Shown here in pieces: positions 1-11,129 of a DNA stretch of 64,000 nt (positions are counted from its first letter, which is position 1; every line of letters begins with the position of its first letter). This DNA comes from Streptomyces parvulus (GTDB lineage Bacteria; Actinomycetota; Actinomycetes; Streptomycetales; Streptomycetaceae). The notes under the pieces are model-generated. The model searched no databases. It was not told the origin of the DNA and saw only the letters and a list, made by a program, of their open reading frames with translations. A program made the translations under genes and the position numbers. Where the stretch lies: positions 124,001 to 188,000 of the forward strand of contig NZ_BMRX01000001.1 in assembly GCF_014648855.1 (NCBI RefSeq), read 5' to 3'.

Positions 1-760
1 GAAGTCGAGCACGCTGACGTTCAGCAAGTCGTTCTACCAAGGCGGGCTGATCAACCGCAGGGCCGTGTTGCGTACCGCGTATGCCCAGTTCGTGTTCCTC
101 GCCGGCGGGGCCGACCACGACCAGATGGAGCGGATGCGGGAGTACCTCTCCGCGCTGTGCCGCGGCTGGAACGTCCAGTTGGTCAAGGAGCTGGTCGCCG
201 AGACCCTGCACGACCTGATCGACCCGATCATCTACGACGAGGCCGCCTCCCTGATCGAGGAGCATCACACGGCCGGCCGCGACGTCGTGATCGTCTCCAC
301 CTCGGGCGCCGAGGTCGTCGAGCCGATCGGCGAACTGCTGGGCGCGGACCGGGTGGTGGCCACCCGCATGATCGTGGGGGACGACGGCTGCTTCACCGGC
401 GAGGTGGAGTACTACGCGTACGGCCCCACGAAGGCGGAGGCGATCCGGGAGCTTGCCGCGTCCGAGGGGTACGACCTCTCCCGCTGCTACGCCTACAGCG
501 ACTCGGCGACCGACGTGCCGATGCTGGAGGCCGTCGGCCACCCCCACGCGGTGAACCCGGACCGGGCGCTGCGCCGCGAGGCACTCACGCGCGCGTGGCC
601 GATCCTCGACTTCCACCGGCCGGTGCGGCTCAAGCAGCGCATCGGCGGATTCTCGGTGCCGCCCCGGCCGGCCCTGGTCGCCGCCGCCGCGGTCGGCGCC
701 GCGGCGGCCACCGCCGGCCTCGTCTGGTACGCGAGCCGGCGGCGGTCCACGGCGGCCTGA
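1..760 (+). CDS. HAD-IB family phosphatase, C-terminal part (5' end outside window)
   Basis: The frame is open from the first bases, so the gene begins upstream. Visible are HAD motif II (VSTSG), the motif III lysine region (PTKAEAIRELA) and motif IV (YSDSATDVPML), the order seen in the HAD subfamily IB group that includes phosphoserine phosphatase-like enzymes. Motif I (DxDxT) must lie outside the window. After the catalytic domain comes a C-terminal alanine-rich hydrophobic helix ending in an arginine cluster, so the enzyme is probably tail-anchored with the catalytic domain in the cytoplasm. Its position matches S. coelicolor SCO3558 (from memory), annotated there as a morphological-differentiation-related protein. 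The substrate cannot be read from the sequence. Confidence 0.85.
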   Translation, partial: KSSTLTFSKSFYQGGLINRRAVLRTAYAQFVFLAGGADHDQMERMREYLSALCRGWNVQLVKELVAETLHDLIDPIIYDEAASLIEEHHTAGRDVVIVSTSGAEVVEPIGELLGADRVVATRMIVGDDGCFTGEVEYYAYGPTKAEAIRELAASEGYDLSRCYAYSDSATDVPMLEAVGHPHAVNPDRALRREALTRAWPILDFHRPVRLKQRIGGFSVPPRPALVAAAAVGAAAATAGLVWYASRRRSTAA

Positions 761-939
761 CGGACGCTCGCCTCGGGAAGCACCGGCCCCGGACCTCAGC
801 CCCTCAGCCCCGCACCCTTTCACCCGCGTATGAGCGCAAAAGTAAAGAAGTGCGGCGAGCACTTCCGCTTACTGGGGGGCAGGAGTACAAAGGAATCAAC
901 GGCCCGCGAGACCAAGGACATCCGAAAGGATCACCTTAA

Positions 940-1122
940 CAACGCATTTGGCCCCACGGACCGAGCATGGCCACTGGGCACCCACGCGACGTCGACCCGT
1001 CGATTACGGGCCAGCCGCACCAGGTGACGGGCAAAGTACCCGGCCTGATGGGCAACACAGCGAGGACGCTTGGTAACCCGGTAGGACATGCCAGCGGCGG
1101 TACGAGTCCTCGTACCGCCGCA
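940..1122 (+). ncRNA. ssrS: Probable 6S-like RNA (ssrS)
   Basis: The 394 bp between the HAD gene and the Fic-like gene has no convincing ORF. It can fold as one interrupted rod: GCATG (967-971) pairs with CATGC (1087-1091), CTGGG (975-979) pairs with CCCGG (1078-1082), and an inner hairpin has CAGG/CCTG and GGG/CCC arms at about 1020-1049. A strong hairpin follows at 1094-1121. An unbranched rod with a central bulge is the 6S RNA shape, which mimics an open promoter and binds RNA polymerase holoenzyme. From memory, the S. coelicolor 6S-like RNA (about 190 nt) was mapped to this same gap between SCO3558 and SCO3559. The 5' end is estimated from that length; the strand is inferred. Confidence 0.6.
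1094..1121. terminator. Intergenic hairpin terminator
   Basis: GCGGCGGTACGA and TCGTACCGCCGC form a 12-bp perfect stem around a GTCC loop, followed on the plus strand by ATTTCTCT. It lies just beyond the 3' end of the minus-strand Fic-like gene and at the 3' end of the presumed 6S-like RNA, so it may terminate both. Confidence 0.6.
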
Positions 1123-1153
1123 TTTCTCTGTTGGGCGCGCGCCCGGGGTCCGC

Positions 1154-1978
1154 CTACGCGGCCCCGCGCTGGAGCGCCTCGCAGACCGCCGTCGACTCAC
1201 GCGCCCCCAGCGTCACCGCCTTGCCGCAGTGGGCGATCCAGGCGGCCATGCCCTCCGGGGTCCCGGAGGCGTAGCCGTCGAGCGCCGCCAGGTAGGCCGC
1301 GCGCCCCAGTTCGGCGTAGCCGACCTCGGCCGGGCAGACCGACTTGGGGTCGAGGCCGCTGCCGACCAGGACGATGCGCTCGGCCGCGCGCGCGACGAGG
1401 CCGTTGTGCGAGGTGAAGGGCCGCAGCGCGAGGAGTTCGCCGTGCACGACGGCGGCCGTGACCAGCGCCGGAGCGGAACCGCCCGCGGTGACCAGCGCGG
1501 CGAGGCCGTCCAGCCGGCCGTGCGCCTCCGCGGCGCCGGGCAGCGGCAGCTCGACGAGCGGCTCGTCCACCGGTTCGCCCTCGTGGCGCGGCCGCCCCAC
1601 CTGGTCGGCGTTGTCGGCGGCCGCCACCAGGTGCAGCCGGGCCAGCACGCGCAGCGGCGACTGGCGCCAGATGGACAGCAACTGGCCCGCCTCGGCGGTC
1701 AGCCGCAGTGCGGCGCCCACCGTCCGCGCCTCGGTGTCGCCGCTGAAGTCGGTCCGCCTGCGGACCTCCTCCAGGGCCCAGTCCGCCCCGGAGAGGGCCG
1801 CCGAGCCCCGGGCGCCGCGCAGGGCCGCCTCGGAGGTGATCTCGTTGCTGCGGCGCCGCATGATCCGGTGGCCGTAGACGCGGTCCACCGCCTTGCGCAC
1901 GGACTCCACGGACTCGGCCACGCCGGGCAGTGCGCCCAGGGCCGCGAGCGGATCGGCGGTCGCGCCTGTCGTACTCAT
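1154..1978 (-). CDS. Fic-fold protein with degenerate active-site motif
   Basis: A 274-aa protein. Residues 186-197 read RPFTSHNGLVAR, which aligns with the Fic signature HPFx(D/E)GNGRxxR: Pro, Phe, Asn-Gly and the last Arg are kept, but the catalytic His is Arg, the Mg-binding acidic residue is Ser and the first Gly is His. The hydrophobic and helical context before it (ALVTAAVVHGELLAL) fits the Fic core. AMPylation by the usual mechanism is therefore unlikely. I chose the ATG at 1978 over one 12 codons upstream because a TAGGGT hexamer lies 7 nt before it (leaderless arrangement). The start sits inside a 20-bp palindrome. The S. coelicolor counterpart is, from memory, annotated only as an oxidoreductase, which the sequence does not support. 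Confidence 0.75.
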   Translation of the reverse strand: MSTTGATADPLAALGALPGVAESVESVRKAVDRVYGHRIMRRRSNEITSEAALRGARGSAALSGADWALEEVRRRTDFSGDTEARTVGAALRLTAEAGQLLSIWRQSPLRVLARLHLVAAADNADQVGRPRHEGEPVDEPLVELPLPGAAEAHGRLDGLAALVTAGGSAPALVTAAVVHGELLALRPFTSHNGLVARAAERIVLVGSGLDPKSVCPAEVGYAELGRAAYLAALDGYASGTPEGMAAWIAHCGKAVTLGARESTAVCEALQRGAA

Positions 1979-1987
1979 GAGTACGAC
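1968..1987. promoter_or_regulatory. Perfect 20-bp palindrome over promoter/start codon
   Basis: GTCGTACTCATGAGTACGAC is identical to its reverse complement. It covers the ATG of the minus-strand Fic-like gene and runs into its TAGGGT -10 element (1986-1991), an ideal position for a dimeric repressor. In RNA the half-sites could also hide the start codon. Confidence 0.6.
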
Positions 1988-2089
1988 CCTACGCACCCCG
2001 GCGCCGCGCCCCACGAATGAGTGGTCTTCTTCACGTATTACCGGTTGCGCGTGCCACGTACAGCTATCGAGCCACTACGCTTGGTGAAC

Positions 2090-3070
2090 ATGAAAATTGC
2101 TTTCGTCGGGAAGGGCGGCAGCGGCAAGACCACCCTGTCCTCCCTGTTCATCCGCCATCTCGCCGCCGCCGGCGCGCCCGTCGTCGCGATCGACGCCGAC
2201 ATCAACCAGCACCTCGGAGCCGCGCTCGGCCTCGACGAGGCGGAGTCGGCCGGGCTGCCCGCGATGGGCGAGCACCTGCCGCTGATCAAGGACTACCTGC
2301 GCGGGAGCAACCCGCGGATCGCCTCCGCCGAGAAGATGATCAAGACGACGCCGCCCGGCGAGGGCTCGCGCCTGCTGCGGGTGCGCGAGGACAACCCGGT
2401 GTACGACGCCTGCGCCCGGCCGGTGGAACTCGACGGCGGCGCGGTCCGCCTGATGGTCACCGGGCCCTTCACGGACGCCGACCTGGGGGTCGCCTGCTAC
2501 CACTCCAAGACCGGAGCGGTGGAGCTGTGCCTCAACCACCTGGTCGACGGCCCCGACGAGTACGTCGTCGTCGACATGACCGCCGGCTCGGACTCGTTCG
2601 CCTCCGGCATGTTCACCCGCTTCGACATGACGTTCCTGGTCGCCGAGCCGACCCGCAAGGGCGTCTCCGTGTACCGCCAGTACAAGGAGTACGCCCGCGA
2701 CTTCGGCGTCACCCTGAAGGTCGTCGGAAACAAGGTACAGGGCCCCGACGACCTCGACTTCCTGCGCGAACAGGCCGGCGACGACCTCCTGGTGACCGTC
2801 GGGCACTCGGACTGGGTGCGTGCCATGGAGAAGGGCCGCCCGCCCCGGTTCGACCTCCTGGAGGATGTCAACGCCCGCGCGTTGCGCGCCCTGCGCACGG
2901 CCGCCGACGAGACGTACGGGTCACGGGACTGGAGGCGCTACACACGCCAGATGGTCGAGTTCCACCAGCGGAACGCGCGGAGTTGGGGCAACGAGCGCAC
3001 CGGGACCGACCTGGCGGCGCAGGTCGATCCCGGCTTCGTCCTCGGCGAGGAGGTCGTCGCGCCCGCGTGA
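2090..3070 (+). CDS. CooC/MinD-type P-loop ATPase
   Basis: A 326-aa cytoplasmic ATPase. The N-terminus carries the deviant Walker A FVGKGGSGKTT followed by AIDADINQHL, as in the SIMIBI class (CooC nickel-insertase and MinD/ParA relatives). These are ATP-driven dimers that load metal centres or position partners. No CooC metal-binding CxC motif is evident, so the client is unknown. The ATG at 2090 puts the P-loop at residues 7-15, which is normal; a TACGCT hexamer ends 8 nt before it. It is divergent from the Fic-like gene with only 111 bp between starts, so the two may share regulation. Confidence 0.85.
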   Translation: MKIAFVGKGGSGKTTLSSLFIRHLAAAGAPVVAIDADINQHLGAALGLDEAESAGLPAMGEHLPLIKDYLRGSNPRIASAEKMIKTTPPGEGSRLLRVREDNPVYDACARPVELDGGAVRLMVTGPFTDADLGVACYHSKTGAVELCLNHLVDGPDEYVVVDMTAGSDSFASGMFTRFDMTFLVAEPTRKGVSVYRQYKEYARDFGVTLKVVGNKVQGPDDLDFLREQAGDDLLVTVGHSDWVRAMEKGRPPRFDLLEDVNARALRALRTAADETYGSRDWRRYTRQMVEFHQRNARSWGNERTGTDLAAQVDPGFVLGEEVVAPA

Positions 3071-3089
3071 CCCCTCGCGCCGGTCCGCG

Positions 3090-4370
3090 CTACTGCTTGG
3101 CGGCCGGCGCCCCGGGCACGCCCTTCGGCGCCGGAGCCGGCTGGGCCGACAGGAAGGGCTTCCAGCCCTTCTCCGGAGCCTCGCCGACACCGAGGGTGCG
3201 CAGCTTCTTGAGGACCTTGGGGTCCTGGGCGTCCAGCCAGTCCGCGAGCTGGCGGAAGGACACGCAGCGCACCTCCTCCTTGGTGCACACCTGCTCGACG
3301 ACCTCCTCGACGGCGCGCATGTAGGTGCCGCCGTTCCAGGACTCGAAGTGGTTGCCGATGATCAGCGGCGCGCGGTTGCCGTCGTAGGCCCGCTGGAAGC
3401 CCTGGAGCAGGCTGTCACGCATCTGGTCGCCCCAGAACTCCCGCTTGGCGGGGTCGCCCTGGGTGCTGGTCCCCGACTGGTTGACCATGTAGTTGTAGTC
3501 CATGGTGAGCTGCTCGTAGGAGTGCCCGGGGAACGGCACGAGCTGCATCGAGAGGTCCCACAGGCCCTGCTTCTTCTCCGGCCACACCTGGTTGTCGACG
3601 CCGCTGCTGTCGTAGCGGAAGCCCATCTCGCTCGCGGCCTTCACGAAGTTCTTCTGGCCTTCCAGGCACGGGGTGCGGGCGCCGATCAGCTCCTTGTCGT
3701 AGTCGAAGGGGAGAGGCGCCGCGTTCTTCGAACCCGTGTTGCTCTTCCAGGTCTTCACGAACTGCTTGGCCTGGGTGATCTCCTCCTTCCACTCGTCGAC
3801 GGACCACTCGCCGACGCCGCCGCCGGCGCCGCAGAAGTGCCCGTTGAAGTGGGTGCCGACCTCGTTGCCCTCCAGCCACGCCATGCGCAATTGCTCGACG
3901 GTGTCGGTGATGCCCTGCTCGTCGTTGAAGCCGATGTCGGAGCGGCCCGGGGAGTGCTGGGGCGGCCGGTACAGGTCCCGCTTCTCCTCCGGCAGCAGAT
4001 ACACGCCGCTCAGGAAGTACGTCATCGTGGCGTTGTTCTCCTTGGCCACTTCGCGGAAGTGGGAGAACAGTCTCTGGCTGTCCTCGCCCGCGCCGTCCCA
4101 GGAGAAGACCACGAACTGCGGGGGCTTCTGGCCGGCCTTGAGGCGTTCGGGGCGGGGAAGGTGCGGCTGGGCGCCGGTGTACGCGGTGGAACCGTCGCCG
4201 ATCAGGCGGACCGCGTTCTTCGGTGCCGGGGCGGCTTCCCCCTTTTCCTTCGGCGAGCCCTTCGTGCCCTCGCCGGAACCGCTGCCGCTGTCGAGCGCGC
4301 AACCGGCGAGCGCCGCGGCGCAGACCGCCGCGACCACGGTGTACGCGGCCATCCTGTGGGTGGCGGCCAT
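3090..4370 (-). CDS. Secreted NodB-type (polysaccharide deacetylase-like) lipoprotein
   Basis: A 426-aa protein with a lipoprotein signal: a short N-terminus, the hydrophobic core AAYTVVAAVCAAA and lipobox LAGC, so Cys24 would be lipidated and the protein held on the outer face of the membrane. A Ser/Gly/Lys-rich linker follows, then a carbohydrate-esterase-4-like domain: FSWDGAGED (Asp92) stands at NodB motif 1 and THFNGHF (His174, His178) gives the HxxxH metal pair of motif 2. The second motif-1 Asp, a metal ligand in the family, is Gly here. A good ribosome site (AAGGAAGGTGGG) precedes ATG 4370. The substrate, peptidoglycan or a glycopolymer, is unknown. Confidence 0.85.
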   Translation of the reverse strand: MAATHRMAAYTVVAAVCAAALAGCALDSGSGSGEGTKGSPKEKGEAAPAPKNAVRLIGDGSTAYTGAQPHLPRPERLKAGQKPPQFVVFSWDGAGEDSQRLFSHFREVAKENNATMTYFLSGVYLLPEEKRDLYRPPQHSPGRSDIGFNDEQGITDTVEQLRMAWLEGNEVGTHFNGHFCGAGGGVGEWSVDEWKEEITQAKQFVKTWKSNTGSKNAAPLPFDYDKELIGARTPCLEGQKNFVKAASEMGFRYDSSGVDNQVWPEKKQGLWDLSMQLVPFPGHSYEQLTMDYNYMVNQSGTSTQGDPAKREFWGDQMRDSLLQGFQRAYDGNRAPLIIGNHFESWNGGTYMRAVEEVVEQVCTKEEVRCVSFRQLADWLDAQDPKVLKKLRTLGVGEAPEKGWKPFLSAQPAPAPKGVPGAPAAKQ

Positions 4371-4688
4371 GTTCAGCCCACCTTCTTCCTTCTCTCGGGC
4401 CAACGCCGACAAGGCGATGTCGGGGTGCTGAGCCGGGACGTGCCGTCAGCGCCGTCAAGGTGACACGGAAATGAGAAGGAATTAGTACGACAAGCCGATG
4501 AAATAACTGATGCACTCGAATGCGCGGGGCCTTACTCCATTTGCGCGAAAAGTCTATGCCTTCTCTTTACTCTGAATTACGCTCTGTTTACTGAGCGCAA
4601 TCATGAGCGCTCTGGCATCCCGCCGCTGTACGCCGTGACCCACGGCCGCCCGACCGCGACCGCGCAGCCCCTCAGGAGACGGGAAAAG
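4371..4688. other. Divergent promoter region, locally A+T-rich
   Basis: A 318-bp gap between the lipoprotein gene (minus) and the SulP-carbonic anhydrase gene (plus). About 4480-4610 is much richer in A+T than the rest of the window and contains several hexamers resembling -10 elements on both strands (for example TACTCT and TACGCT near 4570-4582). A repeated GAGCGC element occurs near 4594-4610. I see no ORF and cannot assign single promoters. Confidence 0.45.
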
Positions 4689-7184
<2,496 letters not shown>

Positions 7185-7195
7185 CCCGGCACCGT

Positions 7196-7231
7196 CGGTG
7201 CGCGGCCCGCCCCGCGCGGCGCCGCGCACCG
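7196..7231 (+). terminator. Hairpin after SulP-carbonic anhydrase gene
   Basis: CGGTGCGCGGC (7196-7206) and GCCGCGCACCG (7221-7231) form an 11-bp perfect stem with a 14-nt interior that can itself pair. It lies 12 bp after the stop codon. There is no T-run, as is common in this genus. Confidence 0.5.
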
Positions 7232-7416
7232 GTGTGTGACGGGCGTTACAGAGGCTGAACTCGCCGCGACCGGCGTCCGTGGGTACGGGTGACCGGGGCC
7301 GCACCGGGAACGCGACAGGTCTAAACCAGTTGCCCGTCGGCCCTTGTCATCGGCCCCCCGGGTCTGATGAGCTGTGGCCTGGGACACAACGGACAACCCT
7401 GAGAATGGGAGATGTC

Positions 7417-9372
7417 GTGAGCAACGAATCCTTGGCCAACCTGCTCAAGGAAGAACGCAGGTTCGCACCCCCCGCCGACCTGGCCGCGAACGCCAACGTC
7501 ACGGCGGAGGCGTACGAACGGGCCAAGGCAGACAGGCTCGGTTTCTGGGCCGAGCAGGCCCGCCGGCTGAGCTGGGCCGAGGAGCCGACCGAGACGCTCG
7601 ACTGGTCGAACCCGCCGTTCGCCAAGTGGTTCAAGGACGGCAGGCTCAACGTCGCCTACAACTGCGTCGACCGGCACGTGGAGGCCGGCCACGGCGACCG
7701 CGTCGCCATCCACTTCGAGGGCGAGCCCGGCGACAGCCGCTCCGTCACCTACGCCGAGCTGAAGGACGAGGTCTCCAAGGCCGCCAACGCCCTGTTGGAG
7801 CTGGGTGTGCAGAAGGGCGACCGGGTCGCCGTCTACATGCCGATGATCCCGGAGACGGCGATCGCGATGCTGGCCTGCGCCCGGATCGGCGCCGCGCACT
7901 CCGTGGTCTTCGGCGGCTTCTCCTCCGACGCCCTCGCCACCCGCATCCAGGACGCGGACGCCAAGGTCGTCATCACCTCCGATGGCGGCTACCGGCGCGG
8001 CAAGCCCTCCGCCCTCAAGCCGGCCGTCGACGAGGCGGTGGAGCGCGCCGGGATCGTCGAGCACGTGCTCGTCGTCCGCCGCACCGGGCAGGACGTGGCG
8101 TGGGACGACTCCCGCGACAAGTGGTGGCACGAGACCGTCGACCGGCAGTCCGCCGAGCACACGCCGGAGGCCTTCGAGGCCGAGCACCCGCTCTTCATCC
8201 TCTACACCTCCGGCACCACGGGGAAGCCCAAGGGCATCCTGCACACCTCCGGCGGCTACCTCACGCAGGCGGCGTACACGCACTGGGCGGTCTTCGACCT
8301 CAAGCCGGAGACCGACGTCTACTGGTGCACCGCCGACGTCGGCTGGGTCACCGGGCACTCCTACATCGTCTACGGCCCGCTCGCCAACGGCGCGACGCAG
8401 GTCATGTACGAGGGCACGCCGGACACCCCGCACCAGGGCCGGTTCTGGGAGATCGTGCAGAAGTACGGCGTGACGATCCTGTACACCGCGCCCACCGCGA
8501 TCCGGACGTTCATGAAGTGGGGCGACGACATCCCCGCCAAGTTCGACCTGTCCTCCCTGCGCGTCCTCGGCTCGGTCGGCGAGCCGATCAACCCCGAGGC
8601 GTGGGTCTGGTACCGCAAGAACATCGGCGCGGACGCGACCCCGGTCGTGGACACCTGGTGGCAGACCGAGACCGGCGCGATGATGATCACGCCGCTGCCC
8701 GGCGTCACCGAGGCCAAGCCGGGCTCGGCCCAGCGCCCGCTGCCCGGCATCAGCGCCACCGTCGTCGACGACGAGGCCCGCGAGGTGCCGAACGGCGGGG
8801 GCGGCTACCTGGTCCTCACCGAGCCGTGGCCGTCGATGCTGCGCACGATCTGGGGCGACGACCAGCGGTTCATCGACACGTACTGGTCGCGTTTCGAGGG
8901 CAAGTACTTCGCCGGCGACGGCGCCAAGAAGGACGACGACGGCGACATCTGGCTGCTGGGCCGCGTCGACGACGTGATGCTCGTCTCCGGCCACAACATC
9001 TCCACCACGGAGGTCGAGTCGGCCCTCGTCTCCCACCCCTCGGTCGCCGAGGCCGCCGTGGTCGGCGCGGCCGACGAGACCACCGGACAGGCCATCGTGG
9101 CCTTCGTGATCCTGCGCGGCACGGCGGCGGAGTCCGAGGACCTGGTCGCCGAACTGCGCACCCACGTCGGCACGGCGCTCGGCCCGATCGCCAAGCCCAA
9201 GCGGATCCTGCCGGTGGCCGAGCTGCCCAAGACCCGCTCCGGCAAGATCATGCGCCGCCTGCTGCGCGACGTCGCGGAGAACCGCCAGCTCGGGGACGTC
9301 ACCACCCTGACCGACTCCACCGTCATGGACCTCATCCAGACGAAGCTCCCCGCGGCACCCAGCGAGGACTGA
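7417..9372 (+). CDS. acs: Acetyl-CoA synthetase (AMP-forming)
   Basis: A 651-aa enzyme, the usual size for Acs, that activates acetate with ATP and CoA via acetyl-AMP in the cytoplasm. It has the P-loop [11 protein letters not shown], the acetate-pocket region ([23 protein letters not shown]) and the C-terminal [12 protein letters not shown], in which Lys610 is the catalytic lysine. From memory, lysine 610 of the S. lividans enzyme is acetylated and thereby inactivated, so the position agrees exactly. I chose GTG 7417 ([10 protein letters not shown] after GGGAG) over the ATG four codons earlier, which overlaps that ribosome site. It opens the block that is syntenic with Rv3667 onward in M. 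tuberculosis. Confidence 0.97.
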   Translation: MSNESLANLLKEERRFAPPADLAANANVTAEAYERAKADRLGFWAEQARRLSWAEEPTETLDWSNPPFAKWFKDGRLNVAYNCVDRHVEAGHGDRVAIHFEGEPGDSRSVTYAELKDEVSKAANALLELGVQKGDRVAVYMPMIPETAIAMLACARIGAAHSVVFGGFSSDALATRIQDADAKVVITSDGGYRRGKPSALKPAVDEAVERAGIVEHVLVVRRTGQDVAWDDSRDKWWHETVDRQSAEHTPEAFEAEHPLFILYTSGTTGKPKGILHTSGGYLTQAAYTHWAVFDLKPETDVYWCTADVGWVTGHSYIVYGPLANGATQVMYEGTPDTPHQGRFWEIVQKYGVTILYTAPTAIRTFMKWGDDIPAKFDLSSLRVLGSVGEPINPEAWVWYRKNIGADATPVVDTWWQTETGAMMITPLPGVTEAKPGSAQRPLPGISATVVDDEAREVPNGGGGYLVLTEPWPSMLRTIWGDDQRFIDTYWSRFEGKYFAGDGAKKDDDGDIWLLGRVDDVMLVSGHNISTTEVESALVSHPSVAEAAVVGAADETTGQAIVAFVILRGTAAESEDLVAELRTHVGTALGPIAKPKRILPVAELPKTRSGKIMRRLLRDVAENRQLGDVTTLTDSTVMDLIQTKLPAAPSED

Positions 9373-9385
9373 ACCCGCCGCTCCC

Positions 9386-9421
9386 AGGGCACCCGGCGCA
9401 GACCCGCCGGGTGCCCTTTTT
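9386..9421 (+). terminator. Rho-independent terminator of acs
   Basis: AGGGCACCCGGCG and CGCCGGGTGCCCT make a perfect 13-bp stem around CAGACC, followed directly by TTTTT. It starts 14 bp after the acs stop and is the most canonical terminator in the window. Confidence 0.93.
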
Positions 9422-9587
9422 CGTGCGCTACGGACCACTACGTACCGTCACGGAGATCACCCGGCCCCCGCTCCGCAGTTTGGGTAGGCTAAAAAACGCG
9501 TAAGAGAACCAACAAGATCCTCATGGTGTGCCGGGAAGTCTGGTCGGCGAGCTGCCCACCGCTGCCCACCGACCGGAGGTCTTCCCC

Positions 9588-11015
9588 GTGACCGCGCCCC
9601 GCCCCACCCCCCGCAAGGTCTTCGGACGGCTGTCCCTGCCGGAGCGGAACTACGTCGCGGAGGCGCTGCGCACCGAGACCGTCGGCGGGGTGCTGCTGCT
9701 GATCGCCGCGGTCGCCGCGCTGGTGTGGGCGAATCTCCCGGCGTTCGGCGACAGCTACGAGAGCGTCAGCGACTTCCACTTCGGCCCCTCCGCGATCGGC
9801 CTCGACCTGTCCGTGGCGCACTGGGCCGCCGACGGACTCCTCGCGGTCTTCTTCTTCGTCGCCGGCATCGAGCTGAAGCGCGAACTGGTCGCCGGCGACC
9901 TCAAGGACCCGAGGGCCGCCGCGCTGCCGGTGGTCGCGGCCCTGTGCGGCATGGCCGTGCCGGCGATCGTCTACACCGTCACCGCCACCGCGGGCGGCGG
10001 CTCCCTGGCCGGCTGGGCCGTGCCCACCGCCACCGACATCGCCTTCGCGCTCGCCGTGCTCGCCGTCATCGGCACCTCCCTGCCGAGCGCGCTGCGCGCC
10101 TTCCTGCTGACGCTCGCCGTCGTCGACGACCTCTTCGCGATCCTGATCATCGCGGTCTTCTTCACCTCCGACCTGAACTTCGCGGCGCTGGGCGGCGCCG
10201 TCGTCGGCCTCGTCGTCTTCTGGCTGCTGCTCCGCAAGGGCGTGCGCGGCTGGTACGTGTACGTCCCGCTCGCCCTCGTGATCTGGGCGCTGATGTACAA
10301 CAGCGGCATCCACGCCACCATCGCCGGCGTGGCGATGGGCCTGATGCTGCGCTGCCACCGGCACGAGGGCGAGGACCACGCTCCGGGCGAGCACATCGAG
10401 CACCTGGTCCGTCCCCTGTCGGCGGGTCTGGCCGTGCCGCTGTTCGCGCTCTTCAGCGCGGGTGTGGCGATCTCGGGCGGGGCGCTGGCCGACGTGTTCA
10501 CCCAGCCGGAGACGCTCGGCGTGGTGCTGGGGCTCGTGCTGGGCAAGACGGTGGGCATCTTCGGCGGCACCTGGCTGACCGCGCGCTTCACCCGGGCCTC
10601 GCTCAGCGACGACCTGGAATGGGCCGACGTGTTCGCCGTCGCCATCCTGGCCGGCATCGGGTTCACCGTCTCCCTGCTCATCGGCGAGCTGGCCTTCGAG
10701 GACGACGCGGCGATGACCGGCCAGGTGAAGGCCGCCGTTCTCACCGGCTCCCTGATCGCCGCGGGCCTGGCGACCGTGCTGCTGAAGATACGGAACGCCA
10801 AATACCGCGGGATGGTGGCGAACGAGGAGCGCGACGACGACCTCAGCGGCGTCCCCGACATCTACGAGGAGGACGACCCCGCCTACCACCTGCGCGTCGC
10901 CGCCATCTACGAGAAGAAGGCCGCCGAGCACCGCCGGATCGCCGAGGAGATGGAGTCGGCGCGGCTTGCCGAAGTGAAGGGCGGGGCAGGCGATGAGGGC
11001 AGCGGTCCGGCATGA
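9588..11015 (+). CDS. nhaA: Na+/H+ antiporter NhaA
   Basis: A 475-aa inner-membrane antiporter. The order of helices and motifs is typical of NhaA: VGGVLLLIAAVAALVWAN (first helix), FFFVAGIELKREL, the region AVPTATDIAFALAVLAVIG with the paired acidic residues in LAVVDDLFAILIIAVFF (the two adjacent Asp of the ion site), and late helices ending near ILAGIGFTVSLLIGELAF. It exchanges Na+ for H+ in pH and salt homeostasis. A charged cytoplasmic tail of about 65 residues (EERDDDLSGVPDIYEEDDP and on) extends beyond the transport domain. Start GTG 9588 follows CCGGAGG at good spacing; the ATG 20 codons upstream has none. Confidence 0.95.
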   Translation: MTAPRPTPRKVFGRLSLPERNYVAEALRTETVGGVLLLIAAVAALVWANLPAFGDSYESVSDFHFGPSAIGLDLSVAHWAADGLLAVFFFVAGIELKRELVAGDLKDPRAAALPVVAALCGMAVPAIVYTVTATAGGGSLAGWAVPTATDIAFALAVLAVIGTSLPSALRAFLLTLAVVDDLFAILIIAVFFTSDLNFAALGGAVVGLVVFWLLLRKGVRGWYVYVPLALVIWALMYNSGIHATIAGVAMGLMLRCHRHEGEDHAPGEHIEHLVRPLSAGLAVPLFALFSAGVAISGGALADVFTQPETLGVVLGLVLGKTVGIFGGTWLTARFTRASLSDDLEWADVFAVAILAGIGFTVSLLIGELAFEDDAAMTGQVKAAVLTGSLIAAGLATVLLKIRNAKYRGMVANEERDDDLSGVPDIYEEDDPAYHLRVAAIYEKKAAEHRRIAEEMESARLAEVKGGAGDEGSGPA

Positions 11016-11129
11016 TCTGACGAGACGGTACAAAAGACGGGACCGTTCGCACTCGGACCGGACGCAGCAGGACCGAAGACGACGGCACGGAACCGTACGC
11101 AGATGAGCCAGCAGAAGAGGGAGACCGCG

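Noticed and set aside
761..1093. Riboswitch (for example c-di-AMP ydaO type) upstream of the next gene
   Set aside because: The expected ydaO core words are absent and the downstream gene is on the opposite strand; the rod-like fold fits a 6S-like RNA better.
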